DNA from: Cryomorphaceae bacterium
Lineage (GTDB): Bacteria; Bacteroidota; Bacteroidia; Flavobacteriales; Schleiferiaceae
Length of the DNA: 5,867 nt
Direction of reading: 5' to 3'
Assembly: GCA_003444795.1 (NCBI GenBank)
Contig: DLWR01000202.1
Span: 727-6,593, forward strand
Shown here: one piece after another, positions 4,713 through 5,867 of the stretch
Layout of the letters: every line of letters starts with the position of its first letter
How positions within the stretch are numbered: position 1 is the stretch's first letter
Notes under the pieces: generated by a model
Seen by the model: only the letters and a program-made list of their open reading frames with translations
The model's database searches: none
What the model was told of the DNA's origin: nothing
Position numbers and translations under genes: made by a program

Positions 4713-5867
4713 TTAGAATCCAGTTGGGTCAAACGGACGGAGCGTTCCAAAGAACTTGATCACTTTCTCACCGATACCCGGAGCATCAATGTGAATCAAG
4801 TACACTCCACTAGCAATGGGCACGCCGTAGTTGTTCTTCAAATCCCAGAACATCCAGGTGTCGGTATTTGCCTTGCGAAGGGTACGAACCAAAGCACCAT
4901 CGGTTGTGTAAATGCTGATGGTACAGTTCTCGGGCAGGTTGGTGATTTTCACCAAGTTGTCCAACTGCGTTTGTTCGTAGGCTGACAAGCTGAAGTACGG
5001 GTTAGGTACCACGCGAATGTTATCCAATGCACTCGTCGCTACCACATTGTTGCCCGTTTCCGTAGCTACGTTGTTGGTGTTGAAGTTGTACATCGGGTTG
5101 CCATTGTTGGTTCCGTCCGTCTCGTACTTCTCGTAGGGGCGTGCCATGCGAATGCGAACGCGCGCATCTGAAGGCATGTCTGTGTAGAGGTCACGACCTT
5201 CAAAGCGTGGATCCATCAAGGGAATGCTCACCCACATCAAGGACTTAGTCACTTTGTTGCGGTTCAAAATCTGACCCATGTTGTTCAGCTCAGCGTACAA
5301 GGGGCTCGCCGTCTCGTCCGCACCCGCATAGTCCAAAGGAAGCTTGGACAAACCTTGCTGGTAGTATGGGCCAAAGACATAGATATAGTGTTGGCCGCCA
5401 AACTTATATCCACCCGTGACAGGATCCGCGGGGAAAACAGACATACGGCTCGTGGGGTTGAACAACATGTCGTTGCCGTTGTCGCCTACCATCCATGAGT
5501 TTTCGCCGAAGGCCATGTTCAATCGAGTACCGGTCTCCAAGTCGATGGCATAGCCGGGGAACCAAGACCAACCCGTGGTTGTCGTACTGCGCACCAATTC
5601 GCCGTTGTTGTTCTTATCCCAGCTTGCACCAGCACGCAAACGCCATTTGCGAACCGCACCTTCGGTCAAGTCCTGGTCTTCGCCCATTTCCAATACGGGG
5701 ACACGGGTCCACTTCGTATGGTCTTTCGTGAAGACAATGTCGACAGAGTGGAGTTCGCGGGGGTTCATTCGGGCAGAGAAAGCGGACTGTGAGGAGTCTG
5801 CTGGGCCCATGCCATAGATGTTGTTGCCCGCGTCATAGCCTCGACCGACATAGCTCACGTAGGAGAA
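4713..5867 (-). CDS. Large surface/secreted protein with T9SS-like C-terminal domain, 3' part only
   Basis: The frame is open to the window edge at 5867, so only the last 384 residues are seen; the GTG at 5858 is not a likely start. Residues here are counted from base 5867. The first ~250 residues contain segments I associate with large Bacteroidota extracellular proteins found beside PorV/PorQ genes: VDIVFTKDHTKWTRVPV (42-58), WFPGYAIDLETGTRLNMAFG (102-121), FGGQHYIYVFGPY (156-168). The C-terminal ~100 residues resemble a T9SS sorting domain. They open with VVPNPY (286-291), followed by ITNLPENCTISIYTTDG and WDLKNNYGVPIASGVYLIHI, and after VIKFFG continue for RPFDPTG and a final Phe. Such domains direct export through the outer membrane and, in many cargo proteins, surface anchoring. 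No peptidase motif is visible in this part, and the PorU-type protease domain, if any, would lie outside the window. Function of the main body is unknown. Confidence 0.8.
   Translation of the reverse strand, partial: FSYVSYVGRGYDAGNNIYGMGPADSSQSAFSARMNPRELHSVDIVFTKDHTKWTRVPVLEMGEDQDLTEGAVRKWRLRAGASWDKNNNGELVRSTTTTGWSWFPGYAIDLETGTRLNMAFGENSWMVGDNGNDMLFNPTSRMSVFPADPVTGGYKFGGQHYIYVFGPYYQQGLSKLPLDYAGADETASPLYAELNNMGQILNRNKVTKSLMWVSIPLMDPRFEGRDLYTDMPSDARVRIRMARPYEKYETDGTNNGNPMYNFNTNNVATETGNNVVATSALDNIRVVPNPYFSLSAYEQTQLDNLVKITNLPENCTISIYTTDGALVRTLRKANTDTWMFWDLKNNYGVPIASGVYLIHIDAPGIGEKVIKFFGTLRPFDPTGF

Noticed and set aside
3914..4985. Plus-strand open frames across the barrel gene and the start of the CTD gene.
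   Set aside because: They overlap genes with a signal peptide, family motifs and operon spacing on the minus strand; no independent coding signal was seen.
4713..5867. Reading this gene as porU and its neighbour as porV, the core T9SS attachment pair.
   Set aside because: The order matches, but the barrel lacks the PorV N-terminal pattern and the visible part of the large protein shows none of the gingipain-type protease features; the PorU domain could still lie outside the window, so this is disfavoured rather than excluded.
1..5867. CRISPR arrays, insertion sequences, tRNA or rRNA genes, attachment sites.
   Set aside because: No spaced direct repeats, transposase-like frames, terminal inverted repeats or structural-RNA signatures were found; nearly all bases are in intact or edge-cut family genes.

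Overview
The window reads as chromosomal DNA of a member of Bacteroidota. It carries families that are largely confined to this phylum: a DUF4249 protein, a PorV/PorQ-type outer-membrane barrel and a C-terminal domain of the type IX secretion (T9SS) kind. No start codon has a clear Shine-Dalgarno sequence, which fits the phylum, and Bacteroidota-like promoter elements (TTTG / TAnnTTTG) can be picked out. By eye the base composition is close to 50% GC. A flavobacterial-type lineage is plausible, but the sequence alone does not settle it.

Layout. The left half reads rightwards on the plus strand: the 3' part of a DUF4249 gene (1-729, cut by the window edge), a YbdG-type MscS-family mechanosensitive channel (762-2039) and the Holliday-junction resolvase ruvC (2043-2624). 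The gaps are 32 and 3 bases, so the last two are almost certainly co-transcribed. The right half reads leftwards on the minus strand: the 3' part of a large surface/secreted protein with a T9SS-like C-terminal domain (5867-4713, cut by the window edge), a PorV/PorQ-family barrel 11 bases further on (4701-3667), then greA (3594-3124) and a HIT-family protein (3111-2707). The two halves converge on an 82-base spacer (2625-2706) with no convincing terminator.

How the genes work together. The large CTD protein and the PorV/PorQ barrel form a tight pair. This is reminiscent of the known porU-porV pair but is distinct from it, and the inference is that the barrel serves export or surface attachment of its neighbour. 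greA and the HIT gene form a second unit, probably with its own promoter. Between barrel and greA lies a perfect 11-bp inverted repeat (3614-3641). It is either the terminator of the secretion pair or a 5'-end stem-loop of the greA mRNA. DUF4249 proteins usually accompany TonB-dependent receptors, so one is expected just left of the window.

Every gene belongs to a recognisable family and there is no mobile element, CRISPR array or RNA gene. The items most worth a second look are the secretion-type pair and the greA leader structure.
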